64,000 nucleotides of DNA from Alisma plantago-aquatica (lineage: Eukaryota > Streptophyta > Magnoliopsida > Alismatales > Alismataceae): the NCBI GenBank assembly GCA_963693085.1, contig OY856409.1, positions 662,685,591 through 662,749,590 of the forward strand. The letters run 5' to 3'. Positions 20,606 to 32,400 of the stretch are shown in pieces. Within the stretch, counting starts at the first letter, position 1, and each line of letters opens with the position of its first letter. Under the pieces are notes generated by a model that made no database searches, was not told where the DNA came from, and saw only the letters and a program-made list of their open reading frames with translations. Position numbers and translations under genes: made by a program.

Positions 20606-23600
20606 ATGGATAGATCATGGATGTCCATTCGTAATCGTTGCACCCCAGAGTTTATATCTGGTCTTGATCAGTTTATTAGATTTGTCGAGGAACATAGGAA
20701 AAAACCTACAGATAGGTTCTACTGTCCATGTAGGCATTGCGGTAACAACTTGAAAGTCAACACTGGTGAGGAAATCAAAAGTCATGTCATGTGCAACGGG
20801 ATTGTACAAGGCTATACAGAATGGCACTGGCATGGAGAGATTTCAAAATCGAATCCAGTAGATGTCAATAGCAGTGCTTGGGTGGAAGAAGAAATTGCCT
20901 CCGATGACGTAAATGTGAACGAACCAGTTCCAACAGACATTGTTGATGCGATGCTGGATAGTTGTAGGGTAGAGCACACCGATCCACCTCCTATCTTTAC
21001 AAACATTGTGCATGATGCTGAGATACCGTTATACACAGGCTGTGCTAAGTTTACGAAGCTTAGCGCTGTGCTGAGATTGTATAAGTTGAAAGCTAACAAT
21101 AGATGGAGCGACAAAAGCTTCACTGAATTGTTGACTTTGTTGAAAGAAATTCTTCCTGAAGGAAACGAGCTGCCAATCTCAACATACCAGGTAAAAAAAA
21201 TGTTGTGCCCAATGGGAATGGAGGCCAAAAAGATACACGCATGCGCGAATGATTGTGTATTATTTCAAAAGGACTATGTAGATTTGAAAGATTGTCCAAA
21301 ATGTGGTGCGTCACGATATAAATTGACGACTTCGGGGGAGTCCAAAACTGGTTCTCCTGCCAAGGTGTTGTGGTATCTACCTATAACATCACGGTTTCAA
21401 CGCTTGTTTGTAAATCCGAAAGATGCGAAGAATTTGAGGTGGCATGCAGATGTTAAGAAAAATAATGATGGGATCCTACGACATGCGTCTGATTCCCCAC
21501 AATGGAAGAAGATTGATGTATTGTTCCCTGAATTTGGTGAAGAAGTCAGGAATCTAAGACTTGGGCTTTGTACAGACGGGATGAATCCGTACGGGACATT
21601 GAGCAGCCAACATAGCACTTGGCCAGTCATGCTTGTTATATACAATCTTCCTCCCTGGCTGTGTATGAAAAATAAGTACGTTATGTTGTCATTGTTGATA
21701 TCGGGCCCTAAACAACCCGGAAATGATATCGATGTTTATCTTGAACCTTTGATTGATGACTTAAAGAAACTTTGGGCTGAAGGTGTGATGACCTATGATG
21801 CTTCAACAAGAGAGACATTTCGTTTGCATGCTATGTTGTTTTGCACTATTAATGACTTTCCGGCATATGGGAATTTGTCTGGATATAGTGTCAAAGGAGC
21901 TAAAGCGTGTCCTATATGTGAAGAAAACACTGATTCAATAAGACTAAAATATGGCGGCAAGACTGTATATCTTGGTCATCGAAGGTTTCTTTCAAAATTC
22001 CATCCGTATCGTAGGAAGCGCAAAGCATTCAATGGATGGAATGATGAACGGAGTGCACCTAAACCTATACCAGGGGATGTTGTTTATGAAAGAGTAAAAG
22101 ACATTGTCAATGAATTTGGTAAGAAATCACAATGTAGTATGGCCACACGGAGTGACAATTCTTCATTCAAAAAGAAGTCAATATTTTGGGATCTTCCTTA
22201 TTGGAGTTCTTTGTCAGTCAGGCATTGTATCGATGTAATGCACGTTGAGAAAAATGTCTGTGATAGCATCATTGGTACTCTATTAAATATACCAGGTAAG
22301 ACTAAAGATGGGATAAAATCCAGACTGGACCTACGTGAAATGGGAATAAGGTCAGAATTAACAGAATTACGTGAAATGGGAATAAGGTCAGAATTACGTG
22401 AAATGGGAATAAGGTCAGAATTAACAGAATTACGTGAAATGGGTAATAAAAGAACATACTTACCTCCCGCTTGTTACACGTTGTCTAGAAAGGAGAAGAA
22501 AACTTTTTGTGAATGCTTGGTAAATGTTAAGGTGCCACATGGTTACTCATCCAACATCCGTAGATTGGTATCAATGAAAGATCTGAAGTTGATAGGTCTT
22601 AAATCTCATGATTGTCACACTCTAATGCAACAAATATTGCCCGTGGCAATTCGATCTATATTGCCGAAGCATGTAAGGTTTGCAATTACCAGACTTTGTT
22701 TCTTTTTCAACAGTCTATGCAGCAAAGTTATTGACCCTGATACTCTCGATAATTTGCAAAGAGAAGTGGTTGTTACCCTATGTCAGCTTGAGATGTATTT
22801 CCCTCCTTCGTTCTTTGATATCATGGTACATCTTGTTGTCCACTTGACTAGGGAAGTGAAAATCTTGGGACCGGTTTTCTTGCATTGGATGTATCCCTTT
22901 GAACGATACATGAGCGTTTTTAAAGGTGATGTTCGAAACCGTTATCGTCCTGAAGGGAGTATTATTGAAGGTTATGTGGCGAGAGAGGTTATGGATTTCT
23001 GCAATGACTTTCTCAGTGGTAATGACACTCCTGATAATGACAAGAATATTGAGGAGGGCAAAGGAATTTTGGGATCACGGGTGAAAGTAATCAGCAGTGA
23101 GCAGTTGGAACAAGCTCACTTGTATATTTTACATAATATGGACGAAGTGAGTGTTTATATCGAGGAACATACCAATTTCATAAAGAGACAACATCCTCGA
23201 GCAAGTTCAATGTGGCTTGCTAGAGAGCATAATAAGACTTTTACTAAGTGGTTTGAAGATAAAGTCTTACATCAACTATCTCAAACACCAAATGATATTA
23301 CAGAAACTATCAAATGTCTCGCCTTTAAACCAAAACCGAATGTTATGTCTTATGAAGGGTTTGACATTAATGGATTCACATATTACACAAAGTGCCAAGA
23401 TGATAAGAGTGTCATCCAAAATAGTGGGGTCACTCTTCAAGCGTCAACTATGTACTTTGCAAGTGCAAAGGATAAGAGTCCACGTGAAGCTAAAATGTCA
23501 TATTACGGTGTCATTGAAGACATTTGGGAGTTTGACTACATAGATTTCAATATTCCGCTCTTTAAATGTAATTGGGCTGATAACACCAAAGGAGTTATAG

Positions 23601-23917
23601 TGGATGAATTGGGTTTCACTTTGGTGAACTTTGAAATGATTGGCGAGAAGGCTGAACCATTCATATTGGCATCACAGGCAAAACAAATATTCTATATCGA
23701 TGATCCTGCAAATGATAAATGGTCGGTTGTTCTTCATGGTAAAAGACAGTTCATTGAAGATCCTATAGATGAAGAAGAGTACTATGATAAGTATGATGAC
23801 TCCAGTCCATTCTCAGTTGGGTTGCCAACTCCACAAAATATTGAAGCTAATGATGACTTATATGTGCACGGAGATCACAATGAAGGATTGTTAATTGATA
23901 AAAGATCACAATTTTAG
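20606..23917 (+). CDS. TNP2: TNP2-type CACTA transposase, full length
   Basis: One uninterrupted frame of 1103 codons. It starts with a transposase-associated domain (residues 1-78: MDRSWMSI, then CPCRHCGNN, then WHWHGE). It continues through the TNP2 core (about 290-560: NLRLGLCTDGMNPYG, LISGPKQPGNDIDVYLEPL, FPAYGNLSGYSVKGAKACP, RHCIDVMHVEKNVCDS). DUF4218 follows (about 690-800: LCQLEMYFPPSFFDIMVHL, HWMYPFERYM), then DUF4216 (about 935-1010). TNP2 proteins cut the element ends. Unusually for this family no intron is needed. Residues about 573-610 are a tandem expansion of LREMGIRSEL absent from CACTA-2. Met at 20606 aligns with the CACTA-2 start. It is probably expression-competent, although the partner protein is truncated. 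Confidence 0.93.
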   Translation: MDRSWMSIRNRCTPEFISGLDQFIRFVEEHRKKPTDRFYCPCRHCGNNLKVNTGEEIKSHVMCNGIVQGYTEWHWHGEISKSNPVDVNSSAWVEEEIASDDVNVNEPVPTDIVDAMLDSCRVEHTDPPPIFTNIVHDAEIPLYTGCAKFTKLSAVLRLYKLKANNRWSDKSFTELLTLLKEILPEGNELPISTYQVKKMLCPMGMEAKKIHACANDCVLFQKDYVDLKDCPKCGASRYKLTTSGESKTGSPAKVLWYLPITSRFQRLFVNPKDAKNLRWHADVKKNNDGILRHASDSPQWKKIDVLFPEFGEEVRNLRLGLCTDGMNPYGTLSSQHSTWPVMLVIYNLPPWLCMKNKYVMLSLLISGPKQPGNDIDVYLEPLIDDLKKLWAEGVMTYDASTRETFRLHAMLFCTINDFPAYGNLSGYSVKGAKACPICEENTDSIRLKYGGKTVYLGHRRFLSKFHPYRRKRKAFNGWNDERSAPKPIPGDVVYERVKDIVNEFGKKSQCSMATRSDNSSFKKKSIFWDLPYWSSLSVRHCIDVMHVEKNVCDSIIGTLLNIPGKTKDGIKSRLDLREMGIRSELTELREMGIRSELREMGIRSELTELREMGNKRTYLPPACYTLSRKEKKTFCECLVNVKVPHGYSSNIRRLVSMKDLKLIGLKSHDCHTLMQQILPVAIRSILPKHVRFAITRLCFFFNSLCSKVIDPDTLDNLQREVVVTLCQLEMYFPPSFFDIMVHLVVHLTREVKILGPVFLHWMYPFERYMSVFKGDVRNRYRPEGSIIEGYVAREVMDFCNDFLSGNDTPDNDKNIEEGKGILGSRVKVISSEQLEQAHLYILHNMDEVSVYIEEHTNFIKRQHPRASSMWLAREHNKTFTKWFEDKVLHQLSQTPNDITETIKCLAFKPKPNVMSYEGFDINGFTYYTKCQDDKSVIQNSGVTLQASTMYFASAKDKSPREAKMSYYGVIEDIWEFDYIDFNIPLFKCNWADNTKGVIVDELGFTLVNFEMIGEKAEPFILASQAKQIFYIDDPANDKWSVVLHGKRQFIEDPIDEEEYYDKYDDSSPFSVGLPTPQNIEANDDLYVHGDHNEGLLIDKRSQF
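22328..22446 (+). repeat. In-frame tandem repeat within TNP2
   Basis: A unit containing cgtgaaatgggaataaggtc occurs three times, followed by a partial fourth copy, at spacings of about 27 and 36 bp. The frame is kept. CACTA-2 has a single unit here (about 38488-38530). Confidence 0.9.
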
Positions 23918-23928
23918 AGACATGTATG

Positions 23929-24025
23929 TTTATACAAATGGTAAATGTTTTCCTTTTTCTAATTTATACAAATGCTAAATGTTTTCCTTTTTCTAGTTGA
24001 TACAAATGCTAAATGTTTGCCTTTT
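23929..24025 (+). repeat. Three tandem copies of a roughly 37-47-bp unit downstream of TNP2
   Basis: The unit contains atacaaatgctaaatgtttt followed by cctttttcta and lies in the TNP2 3' spacer. Confidence 0.75.
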
Positions 24026-24040
24026 TTATGACATTTTCAG

Positions 24041-24352
24041 ATGGCTGACCATGATGAGAATGATGTTCATGATGAGCATGAAGTCCATGATGAGCATGTT
24101 GTCCATGACGAGCATGGCGAGGATACTAATGTAAGTTCTAAAAACATATCCTGTATTTCTATAAAATTCATTATCTTCTAGTTATGTCATATATCCTATA
24201 TTTCTATATTGGCCTAATTCAGTGTGTTTATTTTTGTCAAATTTTAGGTTGATGATGCACATGTACCCACTGAAGCACTGGAGCAACTTGATGCGCGGAG
24301 AGGACATTCCAACTCGAGATATCGTCTACCGTTTCCTCCTCCTCCGCAGTAA
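24041..24352 (+). CDS. Remnant of the second CACTA gene (N-terminus only)
   Basis: The first exon (24041-24130, MADHDENDVHDEH...) ends at a good donor (GTAAGT). A second exon (24248-24352) follows and reads VDDAHVPTEALEQLDARR to a stop, giving 64 residues. The His/Asp/Glu-rich start matches the start of the second gene of CACTA-2 (MISEDEHSEHEYHEDG at 40194) and lies in the same place after TNP2. The Transposase_24 and Ulp1 parts found in CACTA-2 are missing and are replaced by the hairpin region. The accessory transposition protein is therefore probably lost. Confidence 0.6.
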
Positions 24353-24530
24353 TATCCTCATCTCTAAACGTTTCTCGTAAGATTCTGAACCCCTCCCTTC
24401 CCTCTACTACATCGAAGCCATGCCGCAGTTGAACCCTTTCGCCGAGCCCTACCCGGCCAAGCAGGCGTCGCCTGAAGCATCACCGTCGTCGTCGTCTCCA
24501 CCTCCATCGCAACTTGCTGTGCTAGTCCTG

Positions 24531-24755
24531 ACAGTTTATCACCCCACATGCCTTCCTCCTCAGTTCCTGCCGCTAGACGACCACACAATGGATCCAAGAG
24601 GATTGCAGGCGTTCGCCAAAGACTATAGGCTGAGTTAACTCAATAGTTAACTCAGCCTATAGTATTTGGCAAACGCCTGCATATCCTCTTGGATCCATTG
24701 TGTGGTTGTCTAGCGGCAGGAACTGGGGAGGAAGGCATGTGGGGTCATAAACTGT
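24531..24755. repeat. Second long inverted repeat (225 bp) in CACTA-1
   Basis: Arms run from acagtttatcacccc (24531) to its complement ending at 24755, with the centre near 24643 at gttaactcaatagttaac. Mismatches are few. The arms are richer in GC than surrounding element DNA and the left arm continues an open frame (24420-24638), suggesting an inverted duplication of captured or exon-derived sequence. A transcript would form a hairpin of about 110 bp. Confidence 0.92.
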
Positions 24756-24961
24756 AAGATATAATTGGGATGTTGATAGTGATGATGAATGATACTTTGT
24801 AAATGAATGTTTCTGAATGTTAAAATATGTATTTGAATGATTCTATATGTGTGAACGTGACAATTGAATTGATGTCTGAATGTATCTACTTGTGTGAATC
24901 TTTTTATGTTAATTTTGCAGGTTTGTGGCCTGTTTGTAGGCTGATATCAATGGATGTCGTA

Positions 24962-24993
24962 AACCTGCAGTTCAGAAAACTGAACTGCAGGTT
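24962..24993. repeat. Short perfect hairpin near the CACTA-1 right end
   Basis: AACCTGCAGTTCAG pairs with its exact complement around a 4-base loop, giving a 14-bp stem. Confidence 0.85.
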
Positions 24994-25054
24994 CTCATCC
25001 TGCTGACCAGCCACAGCAGGCCTGCAAACAGATTTATAAAAAAAAAATAGATAT

Positions 25055-25416
25055 AGGCGTCGGTTATTTACCGATAACCGTCAGCACAGACTTACAGCGT
25101 CGGTTTTTTGTTGAACACCGACGCCAAAAGTGTTCGCGCTACAGGAAATAGGAGTCATCTAGGACACTTTTCTGCGTCGGTTTTTTAGTATATAACCGAC
25201 GCAGAAAGCGTCCTAGATGACGCCGTTTTCTGTAGCGCGAACCCTTTTGGAGTCGGTGTTTTATAATAAACCGACGCCTTGATGTTAAATAGGCGTCGGT
25301 TTTTTAACCGACGCTGAAGTGTCCAACCTTTTAGCGGCGCCCACATAGGCGTCGTTCAGAAACCGACGCCAAAGGGGGTTAAACAACCGACACTAAAAGG
25401 CACTTCTGTAGTAGTG
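25055..25416. repeat. CACTA-1 right subterminal repeats and TIR
   Basis: Alternating GGCGTCGGTT and AACCGACGC motifs run through 25055-25395, including inverted pairs around gcgctacag and tgtagcgc. The terminal inverted repeat ends at 25416. Confidence 0.85.
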
Positions 25417-25419
25417 GGT

Positions 25420-27290
25420 AGGACAAAATTGATGTATGGTTTCTGCTAGGAGCAACTGTTAGTAAGTTAACTAACAATGTTAGAAGTGTTATGTTGTTAT
25501 TTAACAACCGTTAGAGGGAGACGTGCATGTTGCCATGGTAACAATGTAACAAAAGAATAATGAATGATGTAACAAAGGTATGGAGGTAGTATGTGAACAC
25601 AGTTTAAACAAGTCGATGCTAGATGAATAACAAGAACAATTCATGTAATGTATAACGACACGACATTGCTATGTTATGAGATGGCTGTTGATGTGTTTGT
25701 GCAGAGAATGGCAACCTAGCTTAAACTTTGTAAAATGTTAGTGGATAACTAAGAGACATGTACGAATGTTTTTACATAATTGATTATGTAGAGATGTTAA
25801 AGGTGTATGGAAAAAAAGGAGAAACAAAGCAACATATGTTGGTGGACGACCACGCTATGCGGGTAGGTCGTAAGTGTAAAGTAGTAAATAAATAATGTTT
25901 GTGTATGTGTTATCTGCAGGAGTTAGGACAAATAGTTTGCTAAGTGAGATTATAATGTTAAGAGTGTTAAAATGTTATTTGAGAAACAGATACAGGTAGA
26001 TGTAAATGTTGCCACAAGTAAGGTGTCGTATGAAGGATGAGCGAGGTAACAAAGGTATTGAGGTAGTATGTGGTAACAGTCTAACAAAGTAAATATGACT
26101 TGTAAAACAGCAACAAAGCATGTAGCATGTAACACAACGTCAGTGCTAGATCAAGAACTGGATTTAGCTGTGTTTGGGCAACCTATCATAAACTCTGTAA
26201 AATGTTAGTCAATAACTAAGTACCAGGTATGATTTTTTGCATAAGCTCGGAATGGGATCGATAACCGGGGCATGTGATTGATAATCCGTAATGAAACTAG
26301 GCCATGTTGACATGAGTTATCATAACAAATTTTAAAATTAAATTGATTATGCAGAGTTGTTTTAGGTGTATGCCCAAAAATAAAAAATATAGTAATAAGT
26401 GATGGACGAACAGGGTATGCGTGTAGGTTGTAATTCTGTAGTCGTGGCGAAAGCATGTTTGCGTAGCTGGGTACAAAGTTGGGTTGGTGACTATGTTAGC
26501 AACAATGTTTGGAAGATAAATTGTCGTGTTAAGAAAAGATAAAGGTTAATTAGGAAAGGGAAGATGTTAATTAACAAAGGGTAATTAAGATGCGTAGACG
26601 GGAACATGGTTGAGCTAGTAGGAGGAGTTATTACACCGTGCTCGCAAGTAAAATTACAATGTTAATAGTTTAAAAATGTTACGAGACAACCGGTATGGGT
26701 AGATGTACATTTTGGCATACGTAAGGTGACATAAGTAATCAGAACCAGATAGCAAATGTTTTGAGTTAGAATGTGATAAAAGTCATAACCAATATGCGTA
26801 ACTTGTAGAACATGAACAACGCATGTAACGTATAACGTAACAGGAATGCTATGTTACTCAATAAATGTAACCTATCAGGAATGCTATGTTACTCAATAAA
26901 TGTAACCTATCGACAACTTTGTAAAATATTATTCAATAACTTAGTACCAATTAGGGATGTTATTAAATTGAGTAAGCAAAAGGGCATGTGATAGATAACC
27001 AGTAAGCAAACCAATTTTGACATGAGTTATGATAACATATTGTATAATTAAATTGAGTGTGCAGAGATGTTTAAGGTGATTGGTAAAAAATGAGTTAGTT
27101 TCTGATAGACTATATATGTGTAACTTGCTAATTCAATTACCAACATACTCTATAATCCAATTGATCACACAGAGATGCTTAAGATGTTTAAAAAAAAATA
27201 GATAAGCGTAGTAACAACCGTGGTATTAAGGGCATGTTATGCATGTAGGTTTCAAGTTTGTAGTTATAGCATGGTTTGTAAATGATCATA
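25420..27290. repeat. Three diverged tandem copies of a roughly 0.5-0.7 kb unit
   Basis: Recurring anchors occur in order. A phrase like aatgttaagagtgttaaaatg is at about 25476, 25951 and 26656. A phrase like aactttgtaaaatgttag is at about 25723, 26190 and 26911. A gtatgcgtgtaggt-type phrase closes each copy. Within the third copy a 32-bp segment (aggaatgctatgttactcaa...) is duplicated at about 26849-26912. No coding capacity. These could be subterminal repeats of a Mutator-like element. Confidence 0.65.
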
Positions 27291-28080
27291 GTTGTTTTTT
27301 CTAGGATGTCTATTATACGCTGGCTACTGTAGTAATGGACTCTAGTGTCGTGTAACATAGAGGACTGTATTGGTAGCATTTTTCCTGGACCTATGGAAAG
27401 GCATGGCCACCGACTGAGTTTGCTAGATTAGTTTTGAGTTTGTACTATTATGGTACATATGAGGGGCATATTTGACTGTGAACGATGTGTTTAAGCGATG
27501 TGTTGAGGCATTAGGTAAGTATATATTCTAGTATGATATTGTTATGTGACCGAAGAATGGATTTAGAAAATGCAATTGTGGTAATCTTCTAGAGTGGAAA
27601 CATAACTGAAACATTGAAGTGTAAAATGCCAAGAGGCTATATTTGACTCTAAGTCAGTATGATTGTAATTCAGGAAACCGTGCAAAGGAAGTGTGAAAAG
27701 GTAAGACAGGAAAATGCGGCTAAAAAGAAAATGGGTACACGAGTGACATAGAAATGTTGCTAAATTCCGTTGTTAAATAAATAAATGTTGAATACAGTAA
27801 GTGTGTAATGACTTCCACTGAAGGAATGTGGTTCAAGTAACTTGTTAGCAATCTATTATGGTTAATGGAGTAGCCTGTAGCATATGAAACTGGCTAATGA
27901 TGGTGTGTATATTGTAATTGGTAGGACTGGCTGTTACAATGTAAATCAAGTTTACAAAATAGATGTAATATTACAAAAGTTGGAAAATATTATGTGATAG
28001 TTGTTATAACACTCGATGTAGGATGAGTGACCATGTTTATGATGACGATGAAGAATGTGGCACATGAGTCGGAAAAGGAT
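27291..28080. other. G-rich, C-poor non-coding DNA
   Basis: No supported gene. Composition matches the repeats to its left and the Ulp1-gene remnant to its right. Confidence 0.5.
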
Positions 28081-29117
28081 TTAGCTCGCGGTGTTCATTT
28101 CATAAATTCCTCTCCATCTTAGATTTTGCCAAGGATGAGCATAAGGAGTTGTTGAAGACTACCATTTTTGGTCATTCTACTTTGTTGAAATGTCCAAAAG
28201 CATTATATCTTGTCCTTGTAAGGGTGATTGTAGATACTTATGACAAAAAATCGAGGAGTTTCAAACTTGGCAACCATTATGTGCCATTTGACGCTAAATA
28301 GGTTGGGTTGTTTCTAGGGCTTCCTGTTATAGGTGAGTTGCGACTAAGATAATGCAAACTGACTTCATGATATGATTAACCTGAAAGTGATTTTTGATTG
28401 TAATATGTTTATTTTGAAGGTGAGAAAGTGTTGTTAGGTGATGGGCAAGGTACTGAAGTAGAGTCAGACATCACTGAGGAGTACTTCACAGGAGAACCAA
28501 AGGTAGTAAGGGCTTATGAAGTGTTAAAAGAACTGTCTGTTAAGACTGGTCTAAAATCAGTAGAGGATTTTATGAAGATTTGGCTTGCTGTGATGATGTC
28601 TACTTTTTTCTACCCAACTGCTGGTTTTGCTATTAAAAAATGAATCTGGTTTTATATGGACGATCTATCTCATATGTGTAAGTTTAACTGGTTGGAATCT
28701 TTTTATACATTTCTTCATGGTGGTATGCGTGAGATGGGCAAAAGAAATAGGGGTTACTTGAAGGGTTGTTGTTTTCTACTGTTAGTGTGGTTCCGTCATG
28801 TTACATTGATGAGTCGTAGAGTCAGAGAGCATGCTTCACCTATTGCAAACTACTGGGAATACGACAACAGGATCAGTGCGCGGATGGCCGGGAAGAGTCT
28901 GTCAGTTAAAACCCTTCCTGACAGATACTCTAGAAATGAGTTTCTCAAAGGTGGTCCTACTAAAGTAAACCAGGTGCAAGATGCAGAAAACACGGCTGAT
29001 ACGTCTATCCTAGACGGAGAGGTAGTGTGTAAAGGTTAAGTTTATATGGTATCCTATTATTGACCTGACACTTGTTGAACTGTATAACTTTATCTTTGTT
29101 CTGTACACTTTTCCCAG

Positions 29118-29477
29118 CTGGAGTTGGCAAAGCTGAAGCTGAATAAACTAAAATTACAGAAGAGAATAGAGGAGAGCAAGGCAAAGCAATGTAAGGATTT
29201 TGTAGATCTGTAGGAGAAGCTGACTTTGCTCGAGAAGAAACTGAAGGCTACTACAGCTGAGTTGGAGGCACTGAAAGCACAATATGAAGTCAGGCTATAT
29301 GAGATTGAACTGCTTAGATTGGAACTTCAAACTCGTGAGATTACAAATCCAACAATCCGTCCTAGCAATTTAGAGGGGAGGTCTACCAAAACATCATTGG
29401 TAGACCATGATGATAAGGTATATCGCTATTATGATATGAAAATTGCATTGGGCAAATACAATACTTTTGTTAAATAA
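29118..29477 (+). pseudogene. Coiled-coil exon of the Ulp1-bearing gene
   Basis: Heptad-like leucines and alternating Lys and Glu run through LELAKLKLNKLKLQKR and, after a TAG at about 29213, EKLTLLEKKLKATTAELEAL. It ends with YYDMKIALGKYNTFVK and a stop. It sits between the N-terminal and protease parts as in related transposon proteins. Confidence 0.55.
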
Positions 29478-32400
29478 TGGTTGCGAATAATGTGAATGAA
29501 TTAAACAGTAAAGCATAGACAGTGAACAAGATGTTGAAAGGTTAGGGACCAACAACACGGGGGAGGTATTACGATTCATGCACTATGTTGCTAAGTTCTA
29601 TCTACATGCTTTGTTTTTTAATTTTGGTATATCCGTAACACCTTTCAAATTACAAATGTGTTTTTTAACAATGATGATAACAGTTAGGGACTGGTGATGC
29701 AGAAGAAAATAGAGACCACCCTACCAACATGGGAGTAGGGAATAGTTTAAGTGTAAATAAATGTATATAGTTTTGATGGGAATGTTTATAGGAGCATTAA
29801 GGTGCCACTGAGTTTTATTGTTTCAGTTGAAAGGATGTTCTTCATTTAGTGGTAGTGAATTGAGCAAGTGTGGAATGACACCCACAAGGGTACAGTGTGC
29901 ACATCAGTCATTGGTTTAAACATTCTTTTTTTAACACGAACTAGTAACATAGAGGCAATTGTTCATGTATATGATATTGGAAGCAGTGAGACTGTGCCTG
30001 TTATTGATTTGTCCACACCTGTTACGGTAACGTTGTGGATTTGTCATTTTTGTCTTTGTGGAAATGAAAAAGTATAAGTTTAGCTTGTTTTGTTATTGAT
30101 GTGCTGGCAAAATGTCATTCACATTCAGAGAACACGATCTATGCTGGATATTGGTATGGTAACCCAAACTTCCATGGGTGTTAGAAGGGACAAAGTTGCG
30201 GTCCTACATAAGTCAAATGTAATGAAGGAACCTAGTTTTGTCTTCAGGGAATCGAAGTGAGTAAAAACATAACATGCATGATGTTAGACCCTGATACTGT
30301 GAATGTTATAGGTAAAGATCTATTTGATTGTTTAGGTATTTGCAAAAGAGGATTGCAAGGAAAAGATGGCGGGTCAATGTAAGAGTTATGGAATAGATGA
30401 TGCAGATGGTGTGAACCGTAACTCGGTCAAGTGTAACATAGTGAGTGTGGGAGACATTGTTGAAAAGAGTAAGTAAGTATTTTAGAATGTAAAAGAGGTA
30501 AAAAATCACGTGCGTGCAAATAGGGTGGTGTAGGGAATGGTCAAGAATGTGTTTCTGGAGAAGATGTTGTTGTTGGAGTAAGTAACAACCCCAATTCTAA
30601 AAGAATGTGTCTATGCAGCACACCTAAAATGGTGAGTAATTATAAGCTAATTTTGACACTGCATAAAGTAGCTACCTATGTTTGGATGTTGTCATTTTGA
30701 TGATGGGGGATTGAAGTATTTGTTAGGCATAATAGTTAGAAATGACAATAGTATTGAATACCGCATAGTAAGCGGGCATGTGTATATAATATGAGATGGA
30801 CATTCTACTGGAAAGTAGATTGTCATCTATTGCAATTTTTGAATAACGTCGTAGTGTGTTTGATATGTATCCAAATAGGTTAAAGGTGCAGATGCTAAGC
30901 TGAGTATTAACAACAAGACATATAGCAATAGTGTTGAACGAGTATTGTAGTACAGGTTACAATTGTAGTTTTACAGTATTTTGGTGGTGTTTCTTAAGAA
31001 GACATGTGAATGTGTTTGACATCAGGTTGTAATGGACATCCCCGTGGGAGGAAGTTCGGTCTCTGAATGTGTAGAAGATCACACAGTGCATTGTTATACT
31101 GATTTTACTGTTCAATAAACTGTGACTAAACTGGAGATTGACCGTGTTTAAATATTTCCACATGTATGGCTTGTACCTACAGGTGAGCTACATAAAGACT
31201 GTGGAGGATAACATCACTATTCCAACATATAGATTGTTGAAAAATACCCTGGGTGGCCTCCCTAAAGGTAGTACATCTGTGGGGAATGATGAAGGAAAGA
31301 TTTGAAACATGACTCCAAACATGGTTATTGTGTTGGATTTTCATTTAGTAATGTAGTGAGTTTATATTTGTTTTGTTCCAGTCAAAGTATGAATCACCAT
31401 TTCTGAAAACAACTATTGTTGCAGTTGAAGAAAAAACACTGAAAAGTTGTATATGTGTATAACAATGAATAGATATTCATCTGAAACCTGTTACTGATAC
31501 CTCTTAGTTATTTCTTAAAAGATTATATACAGTCAAGTCTGCCATGCCCAATAAATGAGATGCTTGACACAAGTGTTTGGTATAGGAAAAAGTTGGAGAT
31601 GTGGCAAGCCATCGAGCTATTACTAGGTCAACTGCTAAGAACGTATAATCGTATCAGTCATAAATTTGTAAAAATAACCTATTAATATGATGATCGGAAG
31701 ATTAGTACCATATTAAACGACAAAAAAGTAAAAATTGGCAATTGGATATCGGGAATGTAATGTTAAAATTGATTTTGTATAACATTACAGACATTCCAAT
31801 CCCAAAAAATAGCAAGAAAGAGGTGAGGAAAAGTCATTGTGAAGTATGTACGACAATGAGATTATGTGTACCTAGTTGACGAATTAATTAACATAGAAAA
31901 GAATGCATCTTTGTGGGTGCGTGTTAGCATAAGTGATAGTATTATATATTTTGGTAAGGAACTGACTGATTGGTATGTAACGTACGTGTAAACTGAATGG
32001 GTACGACATAGTGTGTGTAGATACAGTTTGTTTTGTGTAACATGTAAACTATGTGTTAGTTGCATGGGTAGGTACCTGAATTTGGGAGTGAGCGTGCAAT
32101 TACAAGAGCTACTTCTAAGAAGGTACACTACACTACTGGATATAATATGTTGGCAATTATGTTGTTAAAAACTAGAAAATTTTTATATTTTTAAATATAG
32201 ATAAGGTGGCAAAACTTAACTGATCAGGCTAGGTTACTGACACTGTTGGTGTCATACTATATAAAAGAAGGTGAATTGACCTCCTATGGTAAAAGGAAAT
32301 GGAAGGTTGCAAAAACGGTAAGTATAGTATTGTAGTTCCACAAATAGTAGCCACTACATTTTGACTACAAAGGTAGTAATGTAATACTTGTTTGTGAAAG

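Larger units (their letters stand above)
17769..25416 (+). mobile_element. CACTA-1: En/Spm-type DNA transposon, 7.65 kb, with TSD
   Basis: The left end begins CACTACTACAGAA and the right end, read inward, begins CACTACTACAGAA as well. The 3-bp target duplication ggt flanks both ends (17766-17768, 25417-25419). Both subterminal regions hold many direct and inverted copies of a GCGTCGGTT-type motif. Inside are a B3-like small ORF, a full TNP2 transposase, a short remnant of the second gene and two long hairpins. The ends, the TSD and the open TNP2 suggest a fairly young insertion. The second transposition protein is truncated, so independent activity is doubtful. Confidence 0.95.
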
